Below, piece after piece: positions 27,523-37,652 of a stretch of DNA of 64,000 nucleotides (positions are counted from its first letter, which is position 1; the number at the start of each line of letters is the position of its first letter). A program made the position numbers and the translations under genes. The notes below the pieces were generated by a model. That model was not told where the DNA came from, searched no databases, and saw only the letters and a program-made list of their open reading frames with translations. The DNA comes from Urmitella timonensis (GTDB lineage Bacteria > Actinomycetota > Actinomycetes > Actinomycetales > Actinomycetaceae): NCBI GenBank assembly GCA_900120415.1, contig FQLW01000005.1:558001-622000 (forward strand), written 5' to 3'.

Positions 27523-27694
27523 AATGCCTCCCTGTTAATTGAGCCTTTTAATGTTATCAAAGCGCTGCCGCTAGCTGGAGAAATTTGGCATCAGAGATTG
27601 ACACTAACTCCTTTCACCGGGTGCTCCTCTTGGGAAGTAATAAAAGCTGAGGGCATGAGCGAAGAATCGCTAGGTAAACCACTAGGTCTAATGC

Positions 27695-28321
27695 TTGTCG
27701 GCGTGGCAGCGACTTTTGAAGCATTTTCCTGCTTACGCTGAGGTAGTGAATCAGAATCCGCCTACAGAGTTTACCGACGCTCTGCTCACGTTGCGTGACG
27801 CGACCTATGATTCACATGTAAAGGTTAGTGAGATTCCCTCCCCGCACGGGATTGCTCCTTTTGCTGCTGCGATTCGCCTGGATTGTGCCGCCTTGGATGA
27901 TAACTCCAATAGTGGCGGCGCGGGGCGTTTGGTGATTCTCTACGATCCCTTAGAGCAGCCGGGCTGGCAGGGGCGTTTTCGGCTGGTGACGATGCTGCAC
28001 GCACAGGTTGATGTGGATTTGGTTACTGAGCCTTTGGCGGATCAGGTTTGTTGGTCGTGGCTTACCGATTTTTTAACTCAGTCGGGGGCTAGTTTTATTC
28101 AGTCGGCTGGCTCGATTACCCGTTCTCACTCAGCGAGTTTTGGCGAGTTGGATAAACGTTCAGAATCGGCAGAGTTGGAGATTCGCGCCTCTTGGACTCC
28201 GCTAGCTAATAATTTGGCTTCGCACGGGGAAGCTATCTCTCGTCTTTTAGCTATGATGGCTGGTCACGCGGTAGAGCTGACTGCCGGTATTTCTCGTCTG
28301 GGGCAGGTAAGGCTGGTATGA
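27695..28321 (+). CDS. DUF3000 family protein
   Basis: An actinobacterial protein of unknown function. EIPSPHGIAPFAAAI, RFRLVTMLHAQVD, CWSWLTDFL, and the SITRSHSASFG and EIRASWTPL segments are typical of DUF3000. It overlaps rnd by 4 nt (ATGA), the common neighbour. The start is uncertain: a TTG at 27695 is the first after an in-frame stop, with AGG 8 nt upstream; the first 20 or so residues are not family-like. An ATG at 27655 in another frame gives a 28-codon reading that stops at about 27741. Confidence 0.8.
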   Translation: MSAWQRLLKHFPAYAEVVNQNPPTEFTDALLTLRDATYDSHVKVSEIPSPHGIAPFAAAIRLDCAALDDNSNSGGAGRLVILYDPLEQPGWQGRFRLVTMLHAQVDVDLVTEPLADQVCWSWLTDFLTQSGASFIQSAGSITRSHSASFGELDKRSESAELEIRASWTPLANNLASHGEAISRLLAMMAGHAVELTAGISRLGQVRLV

Positions 28322-29517
28322 GCGAGCCGCTTTATCGACCGCGTGGTGGCGCGGTGTCTGTGATTGATAATCTCCCGGATTACCGCCAGTGTCTGCGCGA
28401 TTACGATAATCCGGGTGGCTTGGTTGCTTTTGATACGGAACGGGCGTGTGGTATCCGCTATCTGGATAGGGCGTATTTGGTTCAGGCGAAGGCTGAGCGT
28501 TCCCCGCTGGTTTTGCTTGACCCGATTGCGCTTGGGGATTTATCGGATTTTGGTGCACGCTGCCAGGGTGCGACTTGGGTTTTGCACGCCGCTAAAGAGG
28601 ATTTGGAGTGTATGGATTGGGTGGGTCTTCACCCTCCTCGCCTGTTTGATACCCAAATCGCGGCGAAGCTGTTGGGTTTTAAGCAGGTCGGTTTGGGGGC
28701 GGTTACCGAGGACGTGTTGGGGGTGAGGCTCGCGAAGAATCATACTCGTGAGAATTGGTCTTGTCGTCCTCTTAAACAGTCTTGGCTCGATTATGCGGCT
28801 CTTGATGTGGATTATTTGGTGGATTTGGCGTTAGCGTTGCGCTCGCGTCTGGAAGAGGCGGGACGCTGGGAGTGGGCTTGTCAGGAGTTTGCTTTTGCGC
28901 TTGCTCATTTCCGCCGCCCTCATGATAGTGAACCTTGGCGTCATTTGAAGGGGGCAGGTAGGGCGCGTTCTCGGTTTCAGCTTGGGGTTTTGCGGGAGCT
29001 TTTTGTGCAGCGCGATAGGCTGGCACGTGAGGCGGATTTGGCTCCGGTCAGGGTGTTACCTAACCGGGATTTAGTGGATTTGGCGCTGCAGGTTCCTCGT
29101 TCTTATCAGGATTTAGCGCAACGTCCATTTATGGCTAATAGGCGGTTGCGCCGCTATGGTCGGCGCTGGTGGCAAGCTATTAAACAGGTTAGGGCTTTGG
29201 ATAGTACGCAGCTTCCCGTAAGGTCAGCCCCGCGGGAGCTGCATACGGTTACTTCTGTGTCTGCTTGGGAGAGAATCGATTCTCGACGGGCGGAGCTTTA
29301 CCGTTTGCTAAAGGCGGATGTTTCTGGCTGGGCTAATAAGAATCAGGTTTGGGCAGAGTCTGCGCTTTCACCTGCTGCTTGTCGCCGGGTGGCGGCTTAT
29401 TGGGATTCTCGCAGCGATTTGGAGCTTCTTTTTTCTGAAGGTCAGGCTCGCTCTTGGCAGGTCGCGGTTTTTTTGCCACGTTTTGAGCGTATTTGCCGCC
29501 TTTGGGATCAGAGCTAG
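28318..29517 (+). CDS. rnd: Ribonuclease D (HRDC domain)
   Basis: A 3'-5' exoribonuclease for tRNA and other RNA maturation (399 aa). The DEDD exonuclease core shows FDTERACGIRY (Exo I), LHAAKEDLECM (Exo II) and DYAALDVDYLVDLA (Exo III); an HRDC domain lies around residues 220-300. Translation is coupled to the DUF3000 gene through ATGA. Third codon positions are strongly T/G-rich, and this composition continues into the non-coding DNA downstream. Confidence 0.9.
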   Translation: MSEPLYRPRGGAVSVIDNLPDYRQCLRDYDNPGGLVAFDTERACGIRYLDRAYLVQAKAERSPLVLLDPIALGDLSDFGARCQGATWVLHAAKEDLECMDWVGLHPPRLFDTQIAAKLLGFKQVGLGAVTEDVLGVRLAKNHTRENWSCRPLKQSWLDYAALDVDYLVDLALALRSRLEEAGRWEWACQEFAFALAHFRRPHDSEPWRHLKGAGRARSRFQLGVLRELFVQRDRLAREADLAPVRVLPNRDLVDLALQVPRSYQDLAQRPFMANRRLRRYGRRWWQAIKQVRALDSTQLPVRSAPRELHTVTSVSAWERIDSRRAELYRLLKADVSGWANKNQVWAESALSPAACRRVAAYWDSRSDLELLFSEGQARSWQVAVFLPRFERICRLWDQS

Positions 29518-29518
29518 C

Positions 29519-30213
29519 GTGTAGCTTACGTTTTTTAGCTTGCCCGCTTGAGGTTTTTGGAGGGCGCGCTCGGTTTTTACTTTCCCTGCCTTTTTGGGGT
29601 CGGTTAGTTCGGGTTGGGCTTTCTGCCTGTCTCCCCCGGGTTGTTTTGTTGGGGGTGTTTTGCCTGGCTTCTCCCCTTGGCTGCTGCTGGTTCAGGGGCG
29701 CTCTGCCAATCTCCCCCCTGTATGTCGTTGGGTGCGGGGCGCTCTGCCCGTTCCTCCTGGCTCCTGCTGGTTCAGGGGCGCTTATCCGGTCTGCCCCTTT
29801 TGTTATTAGTTGAGGGGTGTTCGAGCTGCTAGCAAGGGTTAGGTTTTAGCAACCCCGCTTTCGCTTGCCACCAGACGCAACCCGCTAGGCTTCAAGGCTG
29901 CACCCCCGCTTGGGGGGTGTTTTCGGGAGGGCGGGGTGCTGGGTTTGCGGGTGTAGCTTACGTTTTTTCGTTCCCCCGCTTGGGGTTTGTTTTCGGTAGG
30001 GCGTGCTCGGGTTTGGAGGGTGGGTTGTCGGGTTTGCGCGGGTGGTTCGGTTTTTACTTGTCTCGCGTTTTTTTGGGGTTGGTTAGTTCGGGTCGGGTCT
30101 CCCCCGGCTGTTGTTGGTTGGGTGGGTTCTGCCTGTCCCCTCCCTTGGCTGCTGGTTCAGGGGTGTTCTGTCTGTATTCTTCTCTTGGGTGTTGTTGGTT
30201 TTTTGGGGGGTAT
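29519..30213 (+). repeat. G/T-rich non-coding region with a degenerate duplication
   Basis: About 700 bases without a supported gene; the open frames here are low-complexity (Phe, Gly, Leu, Cys-rich) and lack ribosome sites. Two diverged copies of a roughly 260-bp unit begin at 29519 and 29951, each starting GTGTAGCTTACGTTTTTT. They share in order CCCGCTTG, a GTTAGTTCGGG element, CTGCCTGTC, and CTGGTTCAGGGGCGCTCTG-type boxes (repeated further within copy one). The strand is strikingly G/T-rich. It could be decayed coding DNA or a structured 3' region; there is no evidence for either. Confidence 0.6.
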
Positions 30214-30252
30214 GGTTTACCGCCCCTCCCTTGTTGGGGGGGGCGGTAAACC
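30214..30252. terminator. Hairpin between RNase D and the pilin gene
   Basis: A perfect 13-bp stem (GGTTTACCGCCCC, 30214-30226, with 30240-30252) and a 13-nt loop. It lies 71 nt beyond the pilin stop on the minus strand and downstream of rnd on the plus strand. A T-rich stretch (TTATTTCTTTT) follows on the plus strand, so it may terminate either or both transcripts. Confidence 0.6.
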
Positions 30253-30323
30253 TGTTGGGGGTTATTTCTTTTAGTGTTACGGGTTGGGGTTACTCTATTT
30301 TTTGTAATCCTTTACCTGTTTGG

Positions 30324-31882
30324 TTAGTCCTTACGGCGTTTAACGGTTAGTACCACGCCCGCGGACACTAGAATCAAGCCCAGCACCGACACCAGGAGAA
30401 TCCCCTGAGCACCGGTAAGCGGCAGACCCGGGTTCTTGTAGTTAGTAATAGTGGTAGCGTTCCCGGCGTTGGCAGTAATAGCGCCAGCCATATCTTTAAC
30501 CGTGCCTTCTTTGGTCAGCTTGAAAGGAATTGCCTTCGGCAAAAGCTGGTAACCAGCCGGAGCCGTCGTCTCTACCAAGCAATAAGGAACCTGATTATCT
30601 TCAGAGACCTCTTTGCCATCAATGAAGTTAGTCAGCTGCAAATCAGAGATTTTCACTAAACCTTCAGCATTGGTAGCTTCGGAGGTCTTAATAAGATTGC
30701 CATAAGTGGAGCAATCCTTATTAGCTGAGTTATCTAGGTAAACACTGAAAACAGCGCCTTGCAAGACGTCGCCATCTTTATTAACCTTTTTGATTACGAT
30801 ATCGCCGTGCTTGGTTTCAACCTTAGGAGACACAACCGGTTTACCATTATCCTTAGACCACTTATTCGGGTAGAGCTTAGCCTGGTTCGGAGTGATTCCG
30901 TTTTCAGGAACCGAATTCAGATTAACTGTCAGCACTACCTCAATCGTGGTACCGGCTGCAATCTTGTTAAGACCTTCACCCTTGAAAACAATAGTTACTG
31001 TATCTTTCGCCGGGTTTCCCTCACTGGTCTTAGTCAAAGTGTAGTCGGTGTCAGCAGTAGCCACAGCTCCGCCAATCTTCACCTCAGCCGACACATAGCT
31101 CAGATTACTGTTTAGCTCGTCAACGATTTCGTAAACATTCCCTAAATCAGCGGCATCCATCTTGTTGTCACCGTTAGTATCAGCACCAGTAGACTTGGTA
31201 GACAGAGTATAGGTAAAGGTATTCCCAGTAGTAACACCCTTGTCTACAACCGTCTTATTTAGTTCGTTTTCCTGGTTCTTCGGGTAAACATGCACGTCAC
31301 TATTCCAGGCCGTACCCTCAGGATTGGTCATCGGCAAAGTAACCGCGAAAGGAGCAATCGGAGTAATCTTCTCCTTCTTAACCTCCACTTGACCGTTCAT
31401 GATCTTGGTCGAGCCTGCCAAATCCTCAACCACGACATACAGACCACGTTCTACATCAGCAAACTTAGCCGAACCATCATCACCGGTAGTCATCTCAGCC
31501 AGGGTAGCAGCCTTAAGAGTGTAAGTAGTACCTCCTACACTAATCCCGTTCTTGACTACATCAGCAGTCAGGGGGTCTCCCCGATTTTTTGAGCCAGTTT
31601 CAAGCCGTCATTAGTAGAAATATCAACATTCTCAACCTTGTAGAGCTTGAATTTAACCCCCGCCAAAGGCGTCTTGGGAAGCTTATCAGACTCAATCGCG
31701 GTACCATCATGGTTCAAATTCGTAGTCGCACCCAGATACTTATGCACCGTCAAAGACGCTTTATCCGGCTGAGATGTACCAAGTACAGTAGTATCAGCGC
31801 TGGCGGTTCCTGCTCCTGCCAGGCCTAGCAAGCCGACCGCTAGAGCGGTCGCTAAACCAAACAAACGTTTCCTTAAACTCAT
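30324..31882 (-). pseudogene. LPXTG pilus-shaft protein (SpaA/FimA-like), frameshifted in a C5 run
   Basis: A sortase-anchored major pilin as sequenced in two frames. The first part (31882 to about 31568) has a signal peptide (MSLRKRLFGLATALAVGLLG ... ASA) and the first pilin domain. It hits a stop just after KIGETP. The second frame continues as LTADVVKNGI and on to the end. One extra base in the C5 run at 31571-31575 would join them into 519 residues. The pilin motif VHVYPKN carries the shaft-linking Lys, an E-box reads YCLVETTAPAGYQL, and the anchor is LPLTG, a membrane helix and KRRKD. AGGAAA precedes the ATG, which overlaps the adhesin stop (TGATG). It may be a real mutation, a phase-off state or a sequencing error. 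Confidence 0.8.
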
Positions 31883-34800
31883 CACTTTTTCCTTTCAAAT
31901 AAAGTAACCCCAACAGCCACCCCGAGCAGCAAGACCCCTGCCAGTAACACCTGCAAAGACCCCGCCAACCCAGACAAAGGCAACCGTCCCTCGGGATAAT
32001 TAACAACCGTCAAGGACCTATCCCCGCCGGTAACAGTATTCACACTCCCCTTTCCAGAAATAACCTTAACCTTACCCGAACCATCAACCATGAAAACAAC
32101 CGGCTGAGGAAGCAACGCATACCCCCTCACCGTGGCAGTCTCCACCAAAGAATACTTCTGATTCGGCAAAACCTTAAACCTAACAATACCGTTCTTATCG
32201 GTAGTCAAAACCTGTGCCGGCCCGCTTGTCCCCTCGCGGGAAAGCTTAAACACCACGCCCGACATTGCCTCGCCCTTATCCGAGACCTTGTTAAGCTCGA
32301 TCTCAACCTCGGCGCGCTGGTTATAACGCACAAACGTAAACGAGGGATTATCACCCGTAGGAGAAACCTCCCATGCCGGGTTATCCTCTTCCAAACGATA
32401 ACCATCCGGAGCCTTAGTCTCCTGAACCGTATACTTCGCCCCCAAAGTCAAACCCGTAAACGTCGCGAGGCCAACCTCATTAGTAGTAAGCGTCTCCCTG
32501 GTTCCGTCGGGCTTGGTCAAAGTAAACTCCGCACCCTTTAGAGCCTTACCAGTTTCTTTCGATAGTTTCGAAACCGTGACCCTACCAGTGTCCTTACTAT
32601 TAGGAACCTCCAAAGTAATCAAACCAGTAAAACCCTCAAGCAAAGCATAATCAGAAACCCTAACCGACACCGCGTTAGACTTCGCCACATACCCCTTAGG
32701 AGCCTGAACCTCTTTCAGCTTATAAACCTTGTCCGGATCCAACTTCACGCCCTCCGGCAGCTCCACCAAACCATCATCACCCGTAGTAAGACCGCTAGCC
32801 ACCTCGGTAGTCTCATTCTCCTCAAAGAGAGTAAAACTCGCGCCCTTAAGCGGAATCACAACATCAAACGTGTCAGCAACCAAACCAGGCCGCTTAACCG
32901 CTCCCTTATTCTCAGCCACTACCTTATCCGCGGCATCAGAAGAAACCCCCCGAACCAACGGCTCAAACTTAAACACCCGCAAACGAGAAGGCTTATTATT
33001 CGCCGTCCAAGTAAACTGCTGCGCCCGATAATCATCAACCACAAACTCATATTGCGCATTCGGGTCCACAAAATACCCGGCAGGAGCCTTCAGCTCCTTC
33101 ACCCGGTAAACCCCACCAGCAAGACCAGTAAACTCAACCTGACCCGCATCATTCGTTACCTTAGTTTCAGAGGGAGTATCCGGCCAAGAAGTATCCGGGT
33201 TCTGTTTAAACAACCCGAACTCGGCGCCAGCAAGGAACCGGCCAGCACCCGCGTCAGACTCCGAGGCCGTAGGGTCAACCTTGGTGACCACAATCGAAGA
33301 CTCCTTCTTCGACTCCTCATTAGGAACCAACAACTCACGCTGCTCAAGCAAAAGATTACCGTCAGCGTCCAAAAGCCGCCCATCCGCGCCAACCTGGAAA
33401 TACAATGGCTCACCATTCTTGATATAACCCTCAGGAGCCTTAGTCTCTACCAAGGTATAAACCTGATTAACATCCAGATTATCGAGGATGACATTAGCAG
33501 CCGATCCCCCGGTGGTTACCGACCTAACAAGCTCGCCAGTTCCCTTACCCTTATAAAGATTAAAAGAAGCACCAGCCTTAACCACGCCATCACCGCGCTG
33601 CCACTCACCAAAAGCCTTACCCTTACCAGCCATGCCCCGCACACCCAACTTCGACAAAGACACCCGGCCCTTATCATTCACAACCTTTCCACCCACGCCA
33701 AGAGTCAATTTAAGCCCCCGCAAGTTAGTACACTCCGAACCAGTGCAACGAGTAATCGTAAACTCCACCGGCTCAATGGCCTGCAAATGACCATCACCCA
33801 CGTTTTCAGTCAAACGCCACCGACCCGCAGGCAAACCATAAAACTTCACAAAACCATCATCATTAGACCGCACCGTCACCGGCGCAGAATTCGGCTTCAC
33901 AAACCTACCCGTACCCCGGGGATTACAATCCTTATCCCCCGGCATCTTACCCGCAGTAGAACACTTAACCTCCTCAACCGCAACCGGCGAAACCGTAAAC
34001 TCCACACCCGCCAAAGGCTTACCAAGCGCATCAACCTTAGTAAACTCCACCGAACCAGTAACCGGCTCAACCGGCTGCCAACGGCTGAAGTTCTTTACTG
34101 TTCCTAAATCGATTTGGTAAACGTTTTGGTCGGTAAAGTTTTTGTCGCTGAAGTGGGTCGAGGTGAGTACGAACGATTTATCGCTAACCTGGTAGCCTTC
34201 GGGTGCGGATAGTTCTCGCACTGTCCAGCCGGGTTTCGCGTCTACCTCGTTGAACGATACTGTCCCGTCTTCGCCAGAGATTGCGGTAGCAACCAGCACA
34301 CCTTGCGGGTCGTATAAACCAAATTGCGCTCCGGCAAGAGCATCTTCTTTCACGTTGAATCCCTCTACCTTAAACCCGGTTTTATGCAGGATAATGTTGG
34401 AGGGCGGTGGAACCAGGGTATTGATTACCTGGTTCGAGTACAGCGTGCCTTTGTGGGATTCCCCGTCGGAGGAAAAGTCGTTTATTGCCTGTTTACCCAG
34501 GTGTTCTTGGGAGCGCGGATCAGCGCCCGCCGGGCCAGCAATCATGGGGACGGTTGCCCACACTTCGGAGCGTGCCTTCTGCTCACTGCTGGTGCTTAGT
34601 TTCAAACCGGTCACTGCCCCACAGGGTTCATCGTTCCAGGTAGCACCTTTAAGGGTTTCTTTTGTCAGATTGGTATCGCAGGTGTATTGGGCTTTCCAGC
34701 CGGGCACACTGCTCCCATCTGCCATTGCGAAGGTTACTTTTGCTCCGCTGCGATATTGGTTTATCAGGTTAGAGCCTTCTCGCGCCTCGGTTCCCGCTAC

Positions 34801-37652
34801 CGGTAGCAGGTCATATATCACCGAGTTTCGTTCGGCGATTTCCCCGTATCCCAGCCGTAACTGGTATTCGAAGTTTGCTCCTGCCAGGGTCTGGATTTTG
34901 TCGGTCCAGGGCGCGTTGGCTTTATCTTTTCGTATCCGCTTGTAGATATAGGTTTCATCTCCGACTGAAACCTTGGTGGTGTTCTCGGCCTTTGACCAAG
35001 TACCTGTCCCGGCTACCGGGTCATTTTCTACTTTGTTTAGGTAGACAATTTTCCCTTGGGCGCGCACGAATGCTTCGTTTACCATAAAGCCGCCGGGGGT
35101 ACGTTTGGAGATATAGGTTTCTAGCTGTCCCACGTTGTAAACATCGTTTACGTTGGTAACCTGGTCGGCGAGGAACCTGACCGCTTGCCGCCCAGTATTA
35201 TTCCAGTTAGATACGATTTCGTACCGCGCTCCCGGCAGAGCCGCGAATGTCCCGGTCATGGTCACGCCTTGTACTTCTAACCCATTGGGAAGCACGTCTA
35301 CCAGCTCAAAGGCAGTCAGGGGGGCTCCATAGTCGGTTTCTATTTCGGCCCCCACGGTATAGGTACCGGTCTTACCGGTGAGGGTGAGTTTTTCAAAAGT
35401 GTTCCGTTTAAGAGCTTTTATGGTTTTACCCTCGGGACGAATGTTGATGAATGCTTCTTTCTTTTTTTCACCAGAGCGTACCGAGTTAGCTAGGGGGGCT
35501 TCACACTTTGTTTGTTCGCACAGCTTTTTAGCGCTGTCCCTAAAACGCGTGTGTACTTTACTGATGGTACGTTTTCCAGGCTGCGCCTGGGTTTTGCTGA
35601 CCCACCGCAACCAAATATCAGGGTATTTAGTTAATTCTTCGGGCAGTTCGATACGTTTACCGTCAGTAATATCTATGGAATATAGGAGCTTGTCTACCCC
35701 ATCTTTCGAGGACAAGATTTCTAGTTTCCCGCCGATAAAGAACGGATCGGGGGTTACCCCGGTATAACGCAACCGTTTATCTAGGTTGTAGTCTTCTACG
35801 TTCACGATTCCGGCAGTCTGGGTGGTGTTATCGGTGTAAACACTCCAGTTGATTTCTTTTTTCCGGTCATTATCGGTGTCAAACAGGGTGGGTTCCGCGT
35901 CCACATAGTGCGGCCCGTCTGCTTTTTTGTCGAGGGCGGTCCCGGAGGGGAAGGTTTCGATTGGTTTATAGAAACTAATCCTGGTTCTTGCCGACCCGGT
36001 AATTACGGGTTCTTTAGCCCCTTGTTCTTCGGGGTTAAGGGTGAAGTCGGCACTATTGTTGATTCTTTCTTGTTTTTTCGCCCCCGGGAAGTGGAGCTTT
36101 AGCGTGCCTAAACCGGCGTATTCGCTGTGAATTATTCGGTCTTTATCCGTATAGGTCAAGGTCACCCCGTCGTCCCCAAGCGTCCAGCCAGGGTTTTCTT
36201 CCGCCACGAACTGGGCACGCGCAGTGGTTCCGTCTGCTTTGGTGTACTCGGGTAAAACATCGGTGATGGTGTAACCCTTCACGTTACGGAACAGGTCTTT
36301 TTTAATCCCGAAGGTAAAGGTAACCGCGTTTTTACCGGTTTCGGCTACGTGCCCATTTTCGTCTTCATCATAGTCACGGCACACCCCCAGGCTGCACCCT
36401 ACCGCATCTTTGATAAAGGTGGGCATCAAATAGTAACCTTGCAGGTTCACCGGCCCGGGCTGGGATGCCGGATTGGGTTTAACCACATAACGGGTTCCAT
36501 CATCAGCGGTTTCTATCAAGGTAGCCGTGACGGGGTAGCTCCCATCAGAGGGCGTAACCCGCTCTTTTAACCGCCAGTGAATCGGGATAGAGGTTCTGCG
36601 ATTCGCACCGTAATTTTCTCTTAATTTTATTTCGAGGACGCCGGGGGCGACCACGGTAGCAGAAGTGAAACCGTAGGCATCTTTGATTCCGGATTCTATA
36701 TATTCGACCCGGGTGGGATCATAGGTTATCCGGATAACCCCGTTAGCTAGCTCGGCGCCGGGCGCGTCCCCACCATAGGTGATATCGGTACGCAGCTTTT
36801 TACCTATCTGGTCTTTAAGAATATCGGAGCTGGGGAAGTTACCTTTTTCATCTGCCGGCTCATTAGTGAGCTTACCGCTTAACTCTAACAAACCATAGGT
36901 GGTGTTCTTCAAGGATTCTGGAACCGGTTTATAAACGAAAGTTAGTTCTTTATCTTCCCCATCAAGAGCAATCTTTTGCACCTCCGGCACGCTGTAACCG
37001 GCAATCACGGGAGGCGAGAAATTGTATTCATCTCCCCCATCGAGAGTGTTCAATACCTGCTCGGTTGATGGCTTTAGCTCTCTACCATTCTCGTCCACAT
37101 ATTTCGCAGTCACCTTGGTATCAACCAAAATAACAATCTTGCCCGGCACCGACGCCACATGATTAGGATTCTTCCCCGACTCGGGCCGCAAATAAATTGG
37201 GAGCGACTGACCAGATAGCCCCATGTAGTATTCAGTTGAACTGCCAGCGTTCGTGCTTTTACTGTTTTTAATCATGGCGATGGTAGCTTCTAGCTTGTCA
37301 TCGGGAACCGTAAAAACCGGGGAAGATATCTTCGTTCTGTAGAAAGCCATCCGAGTCGAAGTGAGATTACCTAAATATTCTGGTAAAGAAACTACCGCCG
37401 TACCATAGATGAAGCTGGCATCAATCTTCGTTACTTTACCCCAAGATGGCGGTAGCTCTTTTAATGACTCACAAGAACCAAAAGCAGAGTCTAATACCCG
37501 TTCAACGTTTCCCCAGCTCTTCGGAATAGAGACCAGAGCAGTGTCGTACCTAAAAGCACCTTGACCGATAGTGGTTACTTTCCCCCAATCAGAACCGGCA
37601 GATACCAATTTAGTATTATAACCGAAAGCACCTTCTGGAATAGTAGTTATTT
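31882..37652 (-). CDS. Giant LRR/CnaB surface adhesin, part 2 (after the G10 frameshift)
   Basis: Continuation of the adhesin in the shifted frame. It begins with EITTIPEGAF, completing the leucine-rich repeat broken by the G10 run, and holds four more such repeats. Next comes a MucBP-like domain (AKYVDENGRELKPS ... TFVYKP), then about 900 residues of adhesin-type beta domains (DUF11-like, unassigned). About seven CnaB/SpaA prealbumin-like domains follow, for example ILHKTGF, VEFTKVDALGKPLAGVEF, VVTKVD, VSKLSKETGKALKGAEF and IELNKVSDKGEAMSGVVF. The end has a sortase motif LPLSG, a hydrophobic helix and ERKK. The LPLSG form with Ser is a variant of LPXTG. The open frame upstream of the G10 run is a shadow. 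As the larger partner of the pilin it is a likely tip adhesin. Confidence 0.8.

Noticed and set aside
29493-30350. Open frames of 70-110 codons rich in Phe, Gly, Leu and Cys
   Set aside because: Low-complexity readings of G/T-rich repeated DNA with no ribosome sites or recognisable motifs.
33052-34107. Long plus-strand open frame (about 350 codons) opposite the adhesin C-terminal region
   Set aside because: Arg/Leu/Ser/Thr-rich without family features. It follows from the T/G-ending codon style of the real gene on the other strand.
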